Source: an uncultured Pirellulaceae bacterium
GTDB lineage: Bacteria; Planctomycetota; Planctomycetia; Pirellulales; Pirellulaceae
Direction: 5' to 3'
Assembly: GCA_934255105.1 (NCBI GenBank)
Contig: CAKQNH010000015.1
Coordinates: 1-17,555, forward strand
DNA: 17,555 bases
The first letter of the stretch is position 1; each line of letters opens with the position of its first letter. The notes under the pieces are model-generated. The model was not told the origin of the DNA. It saw only the letters and a program-made list of their open reading frames with translations, and searched no databases. Below are positions 1 to 8,217 of this stretch, one piece after another. Made by a program: the position numbers and the translations under genes.

Positions 1-170
1 GCTTCACCCAGGCGGGCACCTTCGAGCAGAAATTGCAGGGCGAGCGTTGTCTTTCCAGTCCCCGGCGTACCCTCAACCAAGTACAGCCTGTCCTTGGTCA
101 ACCCGCCATGGAGGATTTCGTCAAGCGTCGCCATGCCGGTGCTGATTTTCAAGGGAATGCTCTGTGTCAT
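1..170 (-). CDS. KaiC/RadA-like P-loop ATPase, N-terminal fragment (cut by window edge)
   Basis: The gene reads leftwards from an ATG at 168-170 and runs off the window after 56 codons. The visible protein starts [20 protein letters not shown] and continues with HGGL and then a Walker A motif, GTPGTGKTT, at residues 34-42. The order 'I.TG...LD.iL.GGL....L.lveG.PGtGKTtLa.qFL.eGa' is the classic start of KaiC-domain / RecA-superfamily ATPases. In bacteria these are often annotated 'circadian clock protein KaiC' although most have nothing proven to do with clocks. Only the first P-loop is visible, so it cannot be told whether the full protein has one or two KaiC domains or a kinase-like partner. 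No clear Shine-Dalgarno site precedes the ATG. Family assignment is firm; biological role is unknown. Confidence 0.85.
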   Translation of the reverse strand, partial: MTQSIPLKISTGMATLDEILHGGLTKDRLYLVEGTPGTGKTTLALQFLLEGARLGE

Positions 171-187
171 TGTTTACCGGTAGTATC

Positions 188-253
188 GTAGTGGGAGCGT
201 GCCCCGTTTCCCATCCTCGATGGAAGAGCCGAAATCCTGGCGGATCCCACTAC
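188..253. repeat. Inverted repeat, REP-like hairpin
   Basis: GTAGTGGGA at 188-196 is perfectly complementary to TCCCACTAC at 245-253, enclosing about 48 bases. It lies just upstream of the KaiC-like gene, in non-coding DNA. Arms with this GTAGTGGGA / TCCCACTAC end resemble dispersed intergenic elements I remember from planctomycete genomes; that comparison is from memory and was not searched. Confidence 0.5.
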
Positions 254-750
254 ATTTTGATTTAAATCTGATCGCTTTATCGACTACGGCATTATAGCCA
301 ATCGATCAGGATGTGTAGCCCAGGCAAGCGCATGCGAAAAGCGATCATGCGCGCCCAGCGATCAGATCCTCTTGATCGTGGAGGTCGGAACGTCTGTATC
401 AGCATGCGACGCAAACTGTGTTCGGCGAAGGACCGTCAAGCAGCGATTGCCGCAATAGAGCACAAATTACGCAAAAGGTGTTTGCTTTAAAAACGCTGAA
501 GTCGAGCTATTGCTTTCGCGGTCTATGTGCTCTCCGGTGGCCAAACGGAATTGTCCGAGGAATCATTTAAATGCCCCTCTCTCGCCGATTTGCAATGAAA
601 CGCCGTTTGCGACGCGGCAACCACGACAACACCAAGCTACCACTTTACCAACCGCCACCAACCTCTGTAGATCTGCGTCTTCCAAGGATTCTATTGAGGA
701 ATGATAGCGCATCTGATCACATCAAATCACATACGAGCGAGGGCACTCCA
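254..750. other. Intergenic stretch without a recognisable gene
   Basis: About 500 bases between the REP-like hairpin and the catalase relic. The longest plus-strand reading frame from a convincing start is a 52-codon ORF at 332-490, whose protein begins MRKAIMRAQRSDPL and is rich in arginine and lysine. It has no recognisable domain and no ribosome binding site, so it is not called as a gene. A frame open from 571 continues into the catalase relic, but its first 60 codons look like random translation. The stretch may be decayed DNA from the same event that destroyed the catalase gene. Confidence 0.5.
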
Positions 751-1020
751 TTGGCTAAGAAATCGACACCCAGCGCACAACCCGAATCATACGTTGGCAG
801 TGGTGGGGAATTGCACCAGACAGGTTCAGAATCTGGTCGATTGACGACCAACCAGGGTGTTCCGATCGCAGACGACCAGAACGTGTTGACGATGGGGTCG
901 ATGCCAAACTCCACAAGGCGCTGATGAAGGAAGCCAAAGCGGAGAAAGCTATCGCAATTCATTGATGCAGCCAAACAGCACCGCATTTGGGAACGCGAGC
1001 CGGACTCACGAGCATTTTAG
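751..1020 (+). pseudogene. Relic of a large-subunit (KatE/HPII-type) catalase with two internal deletions
   Basis: Three pieces of one catalase can be read in order on the plus strand. Piece 1 (about 751-888) encodes GGELHQTGSESG and then LTTNQGVPIADDQNVL, the conserved N-terminal catalase signature (compare LTTNQGVRIADDQNSL in E. coli KatE). Piece 2 (about 889-950), in another frame, encodes DGVDAKLHKALMKEAKAEKA, which fits the start of the C-terminal flavodoxin/GATase-like domain found only in large catalases. Piece 3 (about 950-1020), in a third frame, encodes FIDAAKQHRIWEREPDSRAF followed by TAG, matching the C-terminal tail of the same enzymes. The whole haem-binding core is missing: roughly 270 bases remain of a gene normally over 2 kb. 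No functional product is possible. The identification comes from remembered family motifs. Confidence 0.75.
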
Positions 1021-1170
1021 TGGTGCCGTTATCATTAAGGAGTTAGCCGATGCCACCTGATCCTGTTTGATACGGTGGGGAGGCGATGCCTCAGGCTGGA
1101 ATAGAATTTGCAACAATGACTAATATGCATTGGCATGTAAGTATTGAAGCATTCCCCCCGAGGTAGGCTG

Positions 1171-2079
1171 ATGGGTTTTGTCAAAGAGATCTTTGCTGAA
1201 TTTTCCAAAGATAAATGTACGACGTTGGCGGCCGCGCTGGCTTATTACACCGCTTTCGCTCTACCGCCACTTTTGTATCTGCTGCTGGCGCTGTTGACCT
1301 TTGGACTGTCGGTCGCGTACGACAGCGAACAAGCCGCGCAGCAGGCCAAGTCCGCTCTGAAAAGCCAGGTCTCGCAGATGATGGGCAACCCGCAAGCTAG
1401 CGACCAGATCGCGAAAATCCTTGAAAGCAGCGAACGTGAGCCCGGTAAGTGGTGGAAGACGCTGCTCAGCGTCGCAGGGATCGTCATCGGTGCGACCGGG
1501 GTCGTCGCAGCACTGCAGACTTCACTTAATCAAGTCTGGGGTGTTAAGCCCGATCCAGAGCGGTCGAGCATCTTGGACCTACTCCGAAAGCGGCTGCTAT
1601 CTTTCGGCATGATCCTAGGGCTCGGCTTCTTACTGGTGGTCTCCTTGATAGCTTCGGCCGTGTTGAACGGTCTGAGCGAGCTGATCGGCGTCTCGGGAAT
1701 GCTTGGCGAAACGATCAACTTTTCAGTACAAGCCATCGTCGTGTTCGTGATGTTCGCAGCGATCTTCAAGTACATGCCCGATGCGAAGGTGCAATGGAGC
1801 GATGTGATGCGCGGGACCGCGATCACCACCGTATTGTTTCTGATTGGAAGATTCGCGCTGCAACTCTATTTTTCGAACAGCCAACCGGCCGCTCATCTGG
1901 GCGCGGCGGCGGCCTCGTTTGCCGTACTATTGGTGTGGGTCTACTACATCGCCATCATCGTACTGCTAGGTGCCGAAGCCACGCAGGTTTATGCAGTTCG
2001 CTACGGCAGCGGTATTCAGCCCGAACCACACGCAGTAAAAGTTGTCGAGAAGATTGAGCGAACCGGATCAACAGGCTGA
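1171..2079 (+). CDS. YihY/BrkB-family inner membrane protein
   Basis: Predicted 302-residue integral membrane protein of the YihY/virulence factor BrkB family, once misnamed 'ribonuclease BN'. About six hydrophobic segments are visible, starting with LAAALAYYTAFALPPLLYLL near residues 19-45 and ending with LLVWVYYIAIIVLLGAEATQ near the C-terminus. The last segment, with G-x-x-x-S and 'VWVYY...GAEATQVYA', is the family hallmark. About 300 residues is the normal family length. I chose the ATG at 1171 because GAGG lies at a good distance upstream (1160-1163) and the protein then starts MGFVKEIFAEFSKDK, as relatives do. An in-frame TTG at 1144 would add nine residues. Function is not established; transport or envelope roles have been suggested for the family. 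It follows the catalase relic with no shared unit visible. Confidence 0.9.
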   Translation: MGFVKEIFAEFSKDKCTTLAAALAYYTAFALPPLLYLLLALLTFGLSVAYDSEQAAQQAKSALKSQVSQMMGNPQASDQIAKILESSEREPGKWWKTLLSVAGIVIGATGVVAALQTSLNQVWGVKPDPERSSILDLLRKRLLSFGMILGLGFLLVVSLIASAVLNGLSELIGVSGMLGETINFSVQAIVVFVMFAAIFKYMPDAKVQWSDVMRGTAITTVLFLIGRFALQLYFSNSQPAAHLGAAAASFAVLLVWVYYIAIIVLLGAEATQVYAVRYGSGIQPEPHAVKVVEKIERTGSTG

Positions 2080-2382
2080 TTTTCAGATTGCGATCCCAGC
2101 AGATTGCGTAGTGGCAAACACGCCTCAACGGTCCGACGCCGCGCCGCATGTAAGGCAGCGAGTTCTGAAAGCGGATACTCGCCACTCGACCGCAATAATG
2201 ATGGAGTGCTAGCTGAGTTTGGCAAAGACAGCCAAGCGGTGACAGGCAGCCCAACACCTTGCTAGACGGGCACAGCGTTTGCTCAGGTGCAAACCAAAGC
2301 CGTACGCTTACAAACCAAAGAGTATTGTCATTCGCAATTCTCTCCAGTTCGTTCTATCCACTATCCATTCGACTGCATTTCC
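2080..2382. other. Spacer between the YihY-family and hydrolase genes; nothing recognisable
   Basis: About 300 non-coding bases if the hydrolase starts at ATG 2383. An in-frame GTG at 2287 could extend the hydrolase by 32 residues, but that extension (beginning MQTKAVRLQTKEYC) is polar and unlike a signal or anchor. No tRNA, convincing terminator or strong promoter was seen. Confidence 0.4.
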
Positions 2383-3669
2383 ATGACACCACTTGCACCG
2401 CTGCGAATTCTGTTCACAGGCCTGATTGGATTGTTCGTTCTAGGCCTGGGTGTCTACTGTCTGTGGCGCTACGCAGACGAGGTCCAGAGGCCACGCCTTG
2501 TCGCGGTCAACGAAGTCGATGACTCCCCGAATCTCCGGGTCGAGGATACAGATCCCGCAGCAGCGGTGGCAGAGGATCGCTCTATCGCAGTTGCCACTGA
2601 GCGCGTGGAGCAATCTTCGAGCGATACTCCTCCCTGGGTCTTTTTGACTTTAGGGCTGCTACTAACAGGCTTAAGCCTATTCGGGCGTTGGCCTCTGACC
2701 TGGATCACGCGACTGCTCTCCTCGTCAAAGCACGCGCCGATGACTCCCACGCGAGGGCAAGGCAAGCTCGTCGATCGTCCAGACGGTACGCGTCTCAACG
2801 TGGAAATCTACGGCAAGCTCGACGGTCCAACGCTGGTGTTCACTCACGGTTGGTCGCTCGACAGCACCGCTTGGTATTATGCCAAAGCAACGCTGGGCAA
2901 CAAATTCCGCTTGGTGCTGTGGGATCTGCCCGGACTAGGCCGCTCGCAGGCCCCCGACGACAGCAACTTTGAAATTGCCAAGATGGCCGACGATCTGCAC
3001 GCGGTGGTGCAATCGCTGGGCGCGACCAAACCAGTCTACTTAGTTGGGCACAGCATCGGCGGCATGATCACTCAGATCTATGGTGGAAAGTACAGCGCCA
3101 GCCTTCGCCAGCATGTCGCGGGGCTGATCCTGGTACACACCACCTATACCAACCCTCTGCGTACTATGTTGGGAGCACCCCTGTGGACAGCGCTTGAAAA
3201 AATCATCATTATGCCATCTCAGTATGTCATGATTGGGCTGGCACCCTTAGCGTGGCTGTCCAACTGGCACAGCTATCTAAACGGCTCGCTGCAGATGACG
3301 ACTCGTCTGACCAGTTTCACTGGCGAGCAGTCATACCAGCATGTCGACTATGCGGCTTGGTTATCCACACAGGCTTGGCCAGCGTATATCGCCTGCGGAA
3401 ATCTGGCCATGTTTCGCTACGACGCTCAGTCAGCCCTACGGCAGATTAATGTTCCGCTGCTTGTTATCGGTGGCGAGCATGATCGGATCACCAAACCCCA
3501 AGCGTCGGACCACATCAACCAAGTCGCCGCCGACAGCCAGTCGCTTCGAAATGAAGGTGGTCACTTAGCCCTATTCGAGTTTCACGATGAAGTCATGCGG
3601 GGCATCGAGCAGTTCGTCGAGCAGCACGAGTCGATAATTCGTGGAACCCCCGAAGCGTTGCCTGCTTAG
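2383..3669 (+). CDS. Membrane-anchored alpha/beta hydrolase
   Basis: A 428-residue protein (ATG 2383 start) with an N-terminal transmembrane helix (about residues 9-28), an acidic linker, a second hydrophobic helix (about 84-101), and then a full alpha/beta-hydrolase domain from about residue 130. The core motifs are present: the oxyanion region FTHGW, the DLPGLGRS loop, the nucleophile elbow GHSIGG with Ser224, the acid in GGEHDR (Asp367) and the catalytic His in EGGH (His394). The triad is complete, so an active esterase, lipase or epoxide-hydrolase-like enzyme is likely. The substrate cannot be told. With two helices the catalytic domain could return to the cytoplasmic side if the N-terminus is inside. 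The ATG was chosen because the anchor begins at once after it; no Shine-Dalgarno site is visible. A GTG at 2287 is the alternative start. Confidence 0.85.
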   Translation: MTPLAPLRILFTGLIGLFVLGLGVYCLWRYADEVQRPRLVAVNEVDDSPNLRVEDTDPAAAVAEDRSIAVATERVEQSSSDTPPWVFLTLGLLLTGLSLFGRWPLTWITRLLSSSKHAPMTPTRGQGKLVDRPDGTRLNVEIYGKLDGPTLVFTHGWSLDSTAWYYAKATLGNKFRLVLWDLPGLGRSQAPDDSNFEIAKMADDLHAVVQSLGATKPVYLVGHSIGGMITQIYGGKYSASLRQHVAGLILVHTTYTNPLRTMLGAPLWTALEKIIIMPSQYVMIGLAPLAWLSNWHSYLNGSLQMTTRLTSFTGEQSYQHVDYAAWLSTQAWPAYIACGNLAMFRYDAQSALRQINVPLLVIGGEHDRITKPQASDHINQVAADSQSLRNEGGHLALFEFHDEVMRGIEQFVEQHESIIRGTPEALPA

Positions 3670-3704
3670 CGGACAGCGTTGAAGTATCCGTCAAAATGCG
3701 CTCA

Positions 3705-3730
3705 GCCGCTTATCAAGAGCGATAAGCCGC
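3705..3730. terminator. Candidate bidirectional terminator hairpin between convergent genes
   Basis: GCCGCTTATC (3705-3714) and GATAAGCCGC (3721-3730) form a 10-bp stem with one mismatch around a 6-base AAGAGC loop. It lies in the 70-base gap between the convergent hydrolase and DUF72 genes. No clear T-run follows on either side, so termination efficiency is uncertain. Confidence 0.45.
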
Positions 3731-3739
3731 ACGATCAGT

Positions 3740-4516
3740 TCACGCCACTTCGCGCCGCATCAACTCCATCAATTGCAGCGCATTGCTGACAGCATGTCCT
3801 TCGGCCGTATTGTCAAAGATACACCAGGTCTCGATCCCGGCTTCGATGCTCTGAGAGAGCGTGACTGCTAGCTTCTCCAATTGTTCGTCGCTATACGCCG
3901 AGTAATACACTCGCGGTGCGCCGTGCAAGCGATAGTAGACGTGCCCCTTAAAGCCAAATGGGACGACGTCTTGGCCCAATTGTGCAGGATGGGCAGCGAC
4001 CCCGGCCACCTCCAGATCCTCAAGAAGACCGCTCGCCTCGGGCGTAAACCAACTGGCATGCCTCGGTTCACAGGCGACAGCCCGCTGCACTTGTCGCCTG
4101 TCATCTAGCCGCCGCAAAAGTGCAAAGAATTCGCAAACCACGCGCGAATCGAAAGCGAAGCTGGGTGGAAGCTGCACCAGCAACGTGCCGAGTCGGCTCT
4201 CTAGGTTGTCGACTTGATCCAAAAACCCCTCCAGCAACTCGTCAACGCCCTGCAATCGAGCTTGGTGCGTAATCGTCTTCGGGAGTTTATAGCTGAAGCG
4301 AAAATTTTCGGGCGTGGACTCCGCCCAGCGGAGCCATGTTGACTTTCGATGCGGACGATAAAAGCAACTATTGACCTCGACCGCTTCGAAAACAGATGCG
4401 TAGCGTTGCAACTGTGAGTCGCCCTCTGCGAACAGACTCTGCTGCTCGAGGCGAAGACTCCAACCGGCACAGCCGATCTTCAGTGCCGGCGTCGCTTCCA
4501 GTGATTTTATTTCCAT
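3740..4516 (-). CDS. DUF72 / YecE-family TIM-barrel protein
   Basis: A 258-residue protein. The N-terminal core starts KIGCAGWS at about residue 13. It continues with YASVFEAVEVNSCFYRPHRK, W..WAE.TPENFRFSYKLPK and, later, LGTLLVQLPPSF. The C-terminal half has HVYYRLHGAPRVYYSAYS and CIFDNTAEGHAVSNAL. These blocks in this order identify the DUF72 (YecE-like) family, a small TIM-barrel fold, and the length is normal. The biochemical function of the family is not settled. The start at 4516 is supported because the GxxGWS strand normally begins within the first 15-20 residues. It is monocistronic, convergent to the hydrolase gene and divergent from the sulfatase unit. A 14-bp palindrome lies about 75 bases upstream of its start. 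Confidence 0.9.
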   Translation of the reverse strand: MEIKSLEATPALKIGCAGWSLRLEQQSLFAEGDSQLQRYASVFEAVEVNSCFYRPHRKSTWLRWAESTPENFRFSYKLPKTITHQARLQGVDELLEGFLDQVDNLESRLGTLLVQLPPSFAFDSRVVCEFFALLRRLDDRRQVQRAVACEPRHASWFTPEASGLLEDLEVAGVAAHPAQLGQDVVPFGFKGHVYYRLHGAPRVYYSAYSDEQLEKLAVTLSQSIEAGIETWCIFDNTAEGHAVSNALQLMELMRREVA

Positions 4517-4965
4517 TTTCGCTATCTATCGAATCATAGGCGGAGCGCTTACGCCACGGCAGCACCTGCGGTGCACGAGCTCACCATTTCGGTTTAAACC
4601 GATCGTGGCTAAGATTAGTGATCAACTTCACCTTCGCCCTCCGCTGCGATGAGTGAAGCGACTCTTCATGCAACTTGTGGGCCACACAGGCATACATCCT
4701 ACGCATGCCGAGCCCTTGCTCAAAGATCTGTGGCACCCAGGCTAGGAAGCCGCTGCATGCTCTGATGTCCTCCATGAGGGGTATCAGGAGAGCCGCGAAA
4801 ACCACAGCCTTTCCAAGTCGTTGACTCAACTTCGGCGGTTGGCACCAGTCCATCTCGACTGTCTCATTGCCGGCCATGCTGACACCTGGGCATCCATCGA
4901 GCGCCCCCCACGCCGATTGCAGTTTTTCTTTCATGTCCGCTGCGGAGATGAGTTAAACTGGTTTC
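4517..4965. other. Divergent intergenic region between DUF72 gene and sulfatase unit, with a doubtful 117-codon ORF
   Basis: About 450 bases that should hold the promoters of both flanking genes. A minus-strand frame from ATG 4934 to a stop at 4581 could encode 117 residues. It has one hydrophobic patch (LGKAVVFAALLIPLM), several cysteines and a basic C-terminus ending FKPKW. I recognise no family, the start has no ribosome binding site, and the frame would cover the expected sulfatase promoter. I regard it as probably not a gene (about 0.2). Confidence 0.35.
4589..4602. promoter_or_regulatory. Perfect 14-bp palindrome, possible operator
   Basis: TCGGTTTAAACCGA is its own reverse complement. 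It lies about 73-86 bases upstream of the DUF72 start codon in the divergent intergenic region. A dimeric regulator could bind such a site, but no second copy was noticed in the window and no regulator gene sits beside it. Confidence 0.3.
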
Positions 4966-6558
4966 ATGAGAACGCCACACACCGCCCTGCTCAATGCGCT
5001 GCTGCTGTCCTTGGCAGCATTTTCACCTACTGCTGATTCGGCCTCGCCCCATCCGCCAAACATCGTGTTGTTCGTGGTCGATGATTTGGGTTGGAGGGAC
5101 TTGAGCTGCTACGGGAGCTCGTTTTATGACACACCGAACGTCGATCACCTCGCAGCGTCGGGCATGAAGTTCACTCAGGCGTATGCGGCTTGCCACGTCT
5201 GCTCGCCATCACGTGCAAGCCTGCTAACGGGGAAATACCCTGCCCGACTGCAACTGACGGATTGGCTCACCGGTCGTAAAGACTTCCCCTTCCAGCGACT
5301 GCTCAATGCGGAGATTCAGCAGCACCTTCCCTTGCAGGAGACCACGCTTGCTGAGGCGCTCAAGGAACACGGTTATCGCACCGCCCATATCGGAAAATGG
5401 CATCTCGGAGAAGAACCCTACGGACCTTTGAGCCAGGGATTCGATATCCAAGTACCTCGCTGGAACAAGGGCTGGCCCAAGCTGGGCTACCACGCGCCGT
5501 TTGAGCTCGACGGTCTCGCGGACCAGCCCGGCGACTACCTTACCGATCGACTGACCGACGTCGCCGAGGACTTCATCGAAACCAGCGATGGCAAGCCCTT
5601 CTTTTTGTACCTGTCGCATTTCGCAGTTCACGATCCAATCCAGGGGCCCGACAATCTGGTTTCCAAGTACGAACGCAAGCGGTCACAGCAACCACAGACT
5701 GACGGCCCTAACTTCATACTCGAAAGCAATCCGGATGCCGAACAGCCACTGACGACGGCAGAACTCGAGGCGCTAGCGAAGCAACCACCCTGGGCCGGGT
5801 TTCGAGTGCTCCCAGACCGAACCGTCAAAATTAAGCAGCGTCAAAACAATACCCAATTCGCGGCTATGATCGAGTCGATGGATGAAAGCCTGGGACGCAT
5901 CGTAGACAAGCTCAATACACTGGGGCTATCGGAAAACACCATCATTGTTTTTGTTTCCGATAATGGCGGAATGTCAGCCGCGAACTTTGGAAATCCCGCC
6001 CGCGTGATTGGCAAGCGACAACTCGATGCTGCCTTCTCTACCTCGAACCTTCCGCTACGAGGCGGCAAGGGTTGGCTCTACGAAGGGGGCATACGCGTCC
6101 CGTTGATCATCTACCAGCCTGAAATGCAGCAGACTTACCACACCTGCGACGTCCCAGTAATCAGCAATGACCTATATCCCACGCTGTTGGAATTGGCGGG
6201 TCTCCCTCTACTTCCTCAGCAACATCTCGATGGCATCAGCCTGGCCCCCCTGCTCCACGGCGAAGCAGAGTTGCACCGCGACGCCATCTATTGGCATTTC
6301 CCCCATTACAGCAATCATGGCATGCAAAGCCCCGGTGGTGCGATCCGCGCCGGCGATTACAAGCTGCTGGAATACTTCGAGAACGACACGGTCCAATTGT
6401 TCAACCTTCGCGAAGACTTGGCCGAGCAGCATGACTTGTCGCTCCAGCAACCAGCCAAGGTCGCCGAGTTGCGATCAATGCTACACGCCTGGAGGAAACA
6501 GGTTGCAGCCCAGATGATGCCTGAAAATCCTGATTACCGTCTGACAGACAAAGAATAA
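4966..6558 (+). CDS. Secreted type I sulfatase (arylsulfatase-like)
   Basis: A 530-residue sulfatase with an N-terminal signal peptide: a hydrophobic stretch at about residues 8-22 followed by small residues near TADSASP. The formylglycine motif is C79-S-P-S-R83 within CSPSRASLLTG, so Cys79 should be converted by a formylglycine-generating enzyme (not encoded here). Other active-site elements are the metal-binding Asp pair D39-D40, GKWHLG with Lys144 and His146, VHDP with His222, SDNGG with Asp332/Asn333, and Lys368 in GGKGW. The protein hydrolyses sulfate esters, most likely on imported or extracellular polysaccharide. The pattern YPARLQLTDWL after the CSPSR motif is common in planctomycete 'arylsulfatase A' entries, but the exact substrate is not deducible. 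It is the first gene of a two-gene unit with the next sulfatase. Confidence 0.93.
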   Translation: MRTPHTALLNALLLSLAAFSPTADSASPHPPNIVLFVVDDLGWRDLSCYGSSFYDTPNVDHLAASGMKFTQAYAACHVCSPSRASLLTGKYPARLQLTDWLTGRKDFPFQRLLNAEIQQHLPLQETTLAEALKEHGYRTAHIGKWHLGEEPYGPLSQGFDIQVPRWNKGWPKLGYHAPFELDGLADQPGDYLTDRLTDVAEDFIETSDGKPFFLYLSHFAVHDPIQGPDNLVSKYERKRSQQPQTDGPNFILESNPDAEQPLTTAELEALAKQPPWAGFRVLPDRTVKIKQRQNNTQFAAMIESMDESLGRIVDKLNTLGLSENTIIVFVSDNGGMSAANFGNPARVIGKRQLDAAFSTSNLPLRGGKGWLYEGGIRVPLIIYQPEMQQTYHTCDVPVISNDLYPTLLELAGLPLLPQQHLDGISLAPLLHGEAELHRDAIYWHFPHYSNHGMQSPGGAIRAGDYKLLEYFENDTVQLFNLREDLAEQHDLSLQQPAKVAELRSMLHAWRKQVAAQMMPENPDYRLTDKE

Positions 6559-6563
6559 GCGAG

Positions 6564-8078
6564 ATGAAGATATTTGTATGGATGTGGCCGCTGTTGATCG
6601 TTGCCAACGGTTTGTACGCGGCAGCCCAGGAGACGCGTCCCAACATCTTGCTCTGCATTTCTGACGACCAGAGTTACCAGCACGCAGGCGCTAACGGCGA
6701 TCCGCTCGTCGCCACACCAGCCTTCGACCGCATTGCGCACGAGGGCTTGCGATTCACTCATGCCTTTTGCGATGCGCCCAGTTGTGGCCCCTCGCGCAGC
6801 GCCATCCTGACCGGCCAACCGATTTGGCGACTCGAAGAAGCCGGTAACATCCATAGCACGCTCCCAGCTAAATTTGCGACCTACACCCAACTGCTCCGCA
6901 AAGCCGGCTATAGCGTGGGTGCGACTGGAAAAGCGTGGGGGCCGGGAAAGCTGGCACCCGGCGGCCGGGCTATCAACCCAGCCGGAGCAGTGGTAAACGC
7001 TCGCAAGTTGAAGCCGCCATTTGGAAGTATATCCAACATCGACTATGCGGGTAACTTTGAAAACTTTCTCGCTCAATTAGCCGATGGCCAGCCGTTCTGT
7101 TTTTGGCTGGGAACGCACGAACCCCATCGCGACTATGAAGCAGGAGCAGGCATCGCCAGCGGTAAGGACCTGCAACATGTGGTCGTCCCTGCGACTCTCC
7201 CCGACAATGATATCGTGCGCAGCGATCTGTTGGATTATCTGGTTGAGATCGAGCATTTCGACCGCGCCGTTGCGAGCGCCATCGCGTCGCTTGAAAAGCG
7301 TGGTCTGCTCGACAACACGCTAGTGGTCGTGACGAGCGATCATGGGATGCCGTTTCCACGAGCCAAAGCAACGCTCTACGACGCTGGCACACGAGTGCCA
7401 CTAGCGATTCGTTGGCCTCAAGGCATCTCCCATCCTGGACGCATGGTCGATGCGTTTGTGAACCTCAGCGACTTGGCGCCGACGTTTTTGGAAGCGGCCA
7501 GATTGCAACCACCGGCCATGATGACCGCCGACAGTATGTTGGACATATTTCGCGATCAACGGGTAGCACCACGCGATGCAGCATATATCGCGATGGAACG
7601 CCACGATGGCTGCCGACGCGGTGGCAAGGGATATCCGTGCCGAGCCTTACGCACCCAAGACTATCTTTATATATACAACTTCGAACCGTCCCGCTGGCCC
7701 GCCGGTTCGCCAAACCCCGCCGACTGTGCACGCAGCATCCCCTATGGTGAAATCGATAGTTCACCGACGAAAACCTACATGCTGGAACACCGCAGCGAGC
7801 AAGACGTGTCTCGACTCGCCGCATTAGCTTGGGGCATTCGCCCCGCCGAAGAACTGTACGACTTAAAACAAGACCCAAGTCAAATGACCAACCTGGCGGG
7901 CGACAGTCGCTACGCTCAGGCCAAGCGAGCATTACATGAACAACTCTGGGAACACTTGCAGGAGACTACGGACCCACGGGTCATAGGCGGCCCCGTGCTG
8001 TGGGATCATTATCCGTACTACGGTAGCCGTACGAACTCGGCATGGTCGGTCGAGTCACATGCGAAACCAAATCCGTGA
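6564..8078 (+). CDS. Secreted sulfatase resembling heparan N-sulfatase (sulfamidase)
   Basis: A 504-residue sulfatase starting 5 bases after the previous stop, hence probably co-transcribed with it. The signal peptide is about residues 1-21 (MKIFVWMWPLLIVANGLYAAA). Asp34-Asp35 form part of the metal site. The modification motif is C74-G-P-S-R78 in SCGPSRSAILTG. TGKAWGPGK supplies Lys123, the THEPHRD region supplies histidines 185 and 188, and TSDHGMPFPRAKATLYDAGT supplies Asp259/His260. The last block resembles the sulfamidase region of human SGSH (SDNGIPFP...), which suggests an N-sulfoglucosamine-type substrate. That substrate assignment is by motif resemblance only. The two sulfatases are clearly different subfamilies rather than a recent duplication, suggesting complementary steps on one sulfated glycan. 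Confidence 0.92.
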   Translation: MKIFVWMWPLLIVANGLYAAAQETRPNILLCISDDQSYQHAGANGDPLVATPAFDRIAHEGLRFTHAFCDAPSCGPSRSAILTGQPIWRLEEAGNIHSTLPAKFATYTQLLRKAGYSVGATGKAWGPGKLAPGGRAINPAGAVVNARKLKPPFGSISNIDYAGNFENFLAQLADGQPFCFWLGTHEPHRDYEAGAGIASGKDLQHVVVPATLPDNDIVRSDLLDYLVEIEHFDRAVASAIASLEKRGLLDNTLVVVTSDHGMPFPRAKATLYDAGTRVPLAIRWPQGISHPGRMVDAFVNLSDLAPTFLEAARLQPPAMMTADSMLDIFRDQRVAPRDAAYIAMERHDGCRRGGKGYPCRALRTQDYLYIYNFEPSRWPAGSPNPADCARSIPYGEIDSSPTKTYMLEHRSEQDVSRLAALAWGIRPAEELYDLKQDPSQMTNLAGDSRYAQAKRALHEQLWEHLQETTDPRVIGGPVLWDHYPYYGSRTNSAWSVESHAKPNP

Positions 8079-8217
8079 GTTCCTAAAAACCATCGCATAC
8101 CTCATGAAATCTTCAGCCGTTGAACTTCGTTTTCTCTCTGTAATTCAGCTATCTCTGAGGTGATGCAATGTGGCCTGACGCTCCGCCGCCGGTCGCGCGC
8201 ACCGTACTCAACAACAT

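Noticed and set aside
571..924. 117-codon plus-strand ORF as an independent gene
   Set aside because: Only its last 58 codons are catalase-like and it stops after a deletion junction; the first part resembles no protein and lacks a ribosome binding site. It is covered by the pseudogene call.
1042..1071. AAGGAG followed by a six-codon ORF (ATG 1051)
   Set aside because: A good ribosome binding site, but the peptide MPPDPV ends at once; probably chance or a decayed start region.
1144..1170. TTG start for the YihY-family gene giving 311 residues
   Set aside because: The ATG at 1171 has a well-placed GAGG and gives the usual N-terminus.
2185..2217. EF-hand-like peptide LDRNNDGVLAEF in the spacer after the YihY-family gene
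   Set aside because: It fits a calcium-binding loop pattern, but there is no start codon in frame, no second EF-hand and a stop soon after. Chance or a very old relic.
4581..4934. 117-residue minus-strand ORF upstream of the sulfatases
   Set aside because: No recognised family, no ribosome binding site, and it would cover the sulfatase promoter region. Left as a doubtful ORF inside the intergenic entry.
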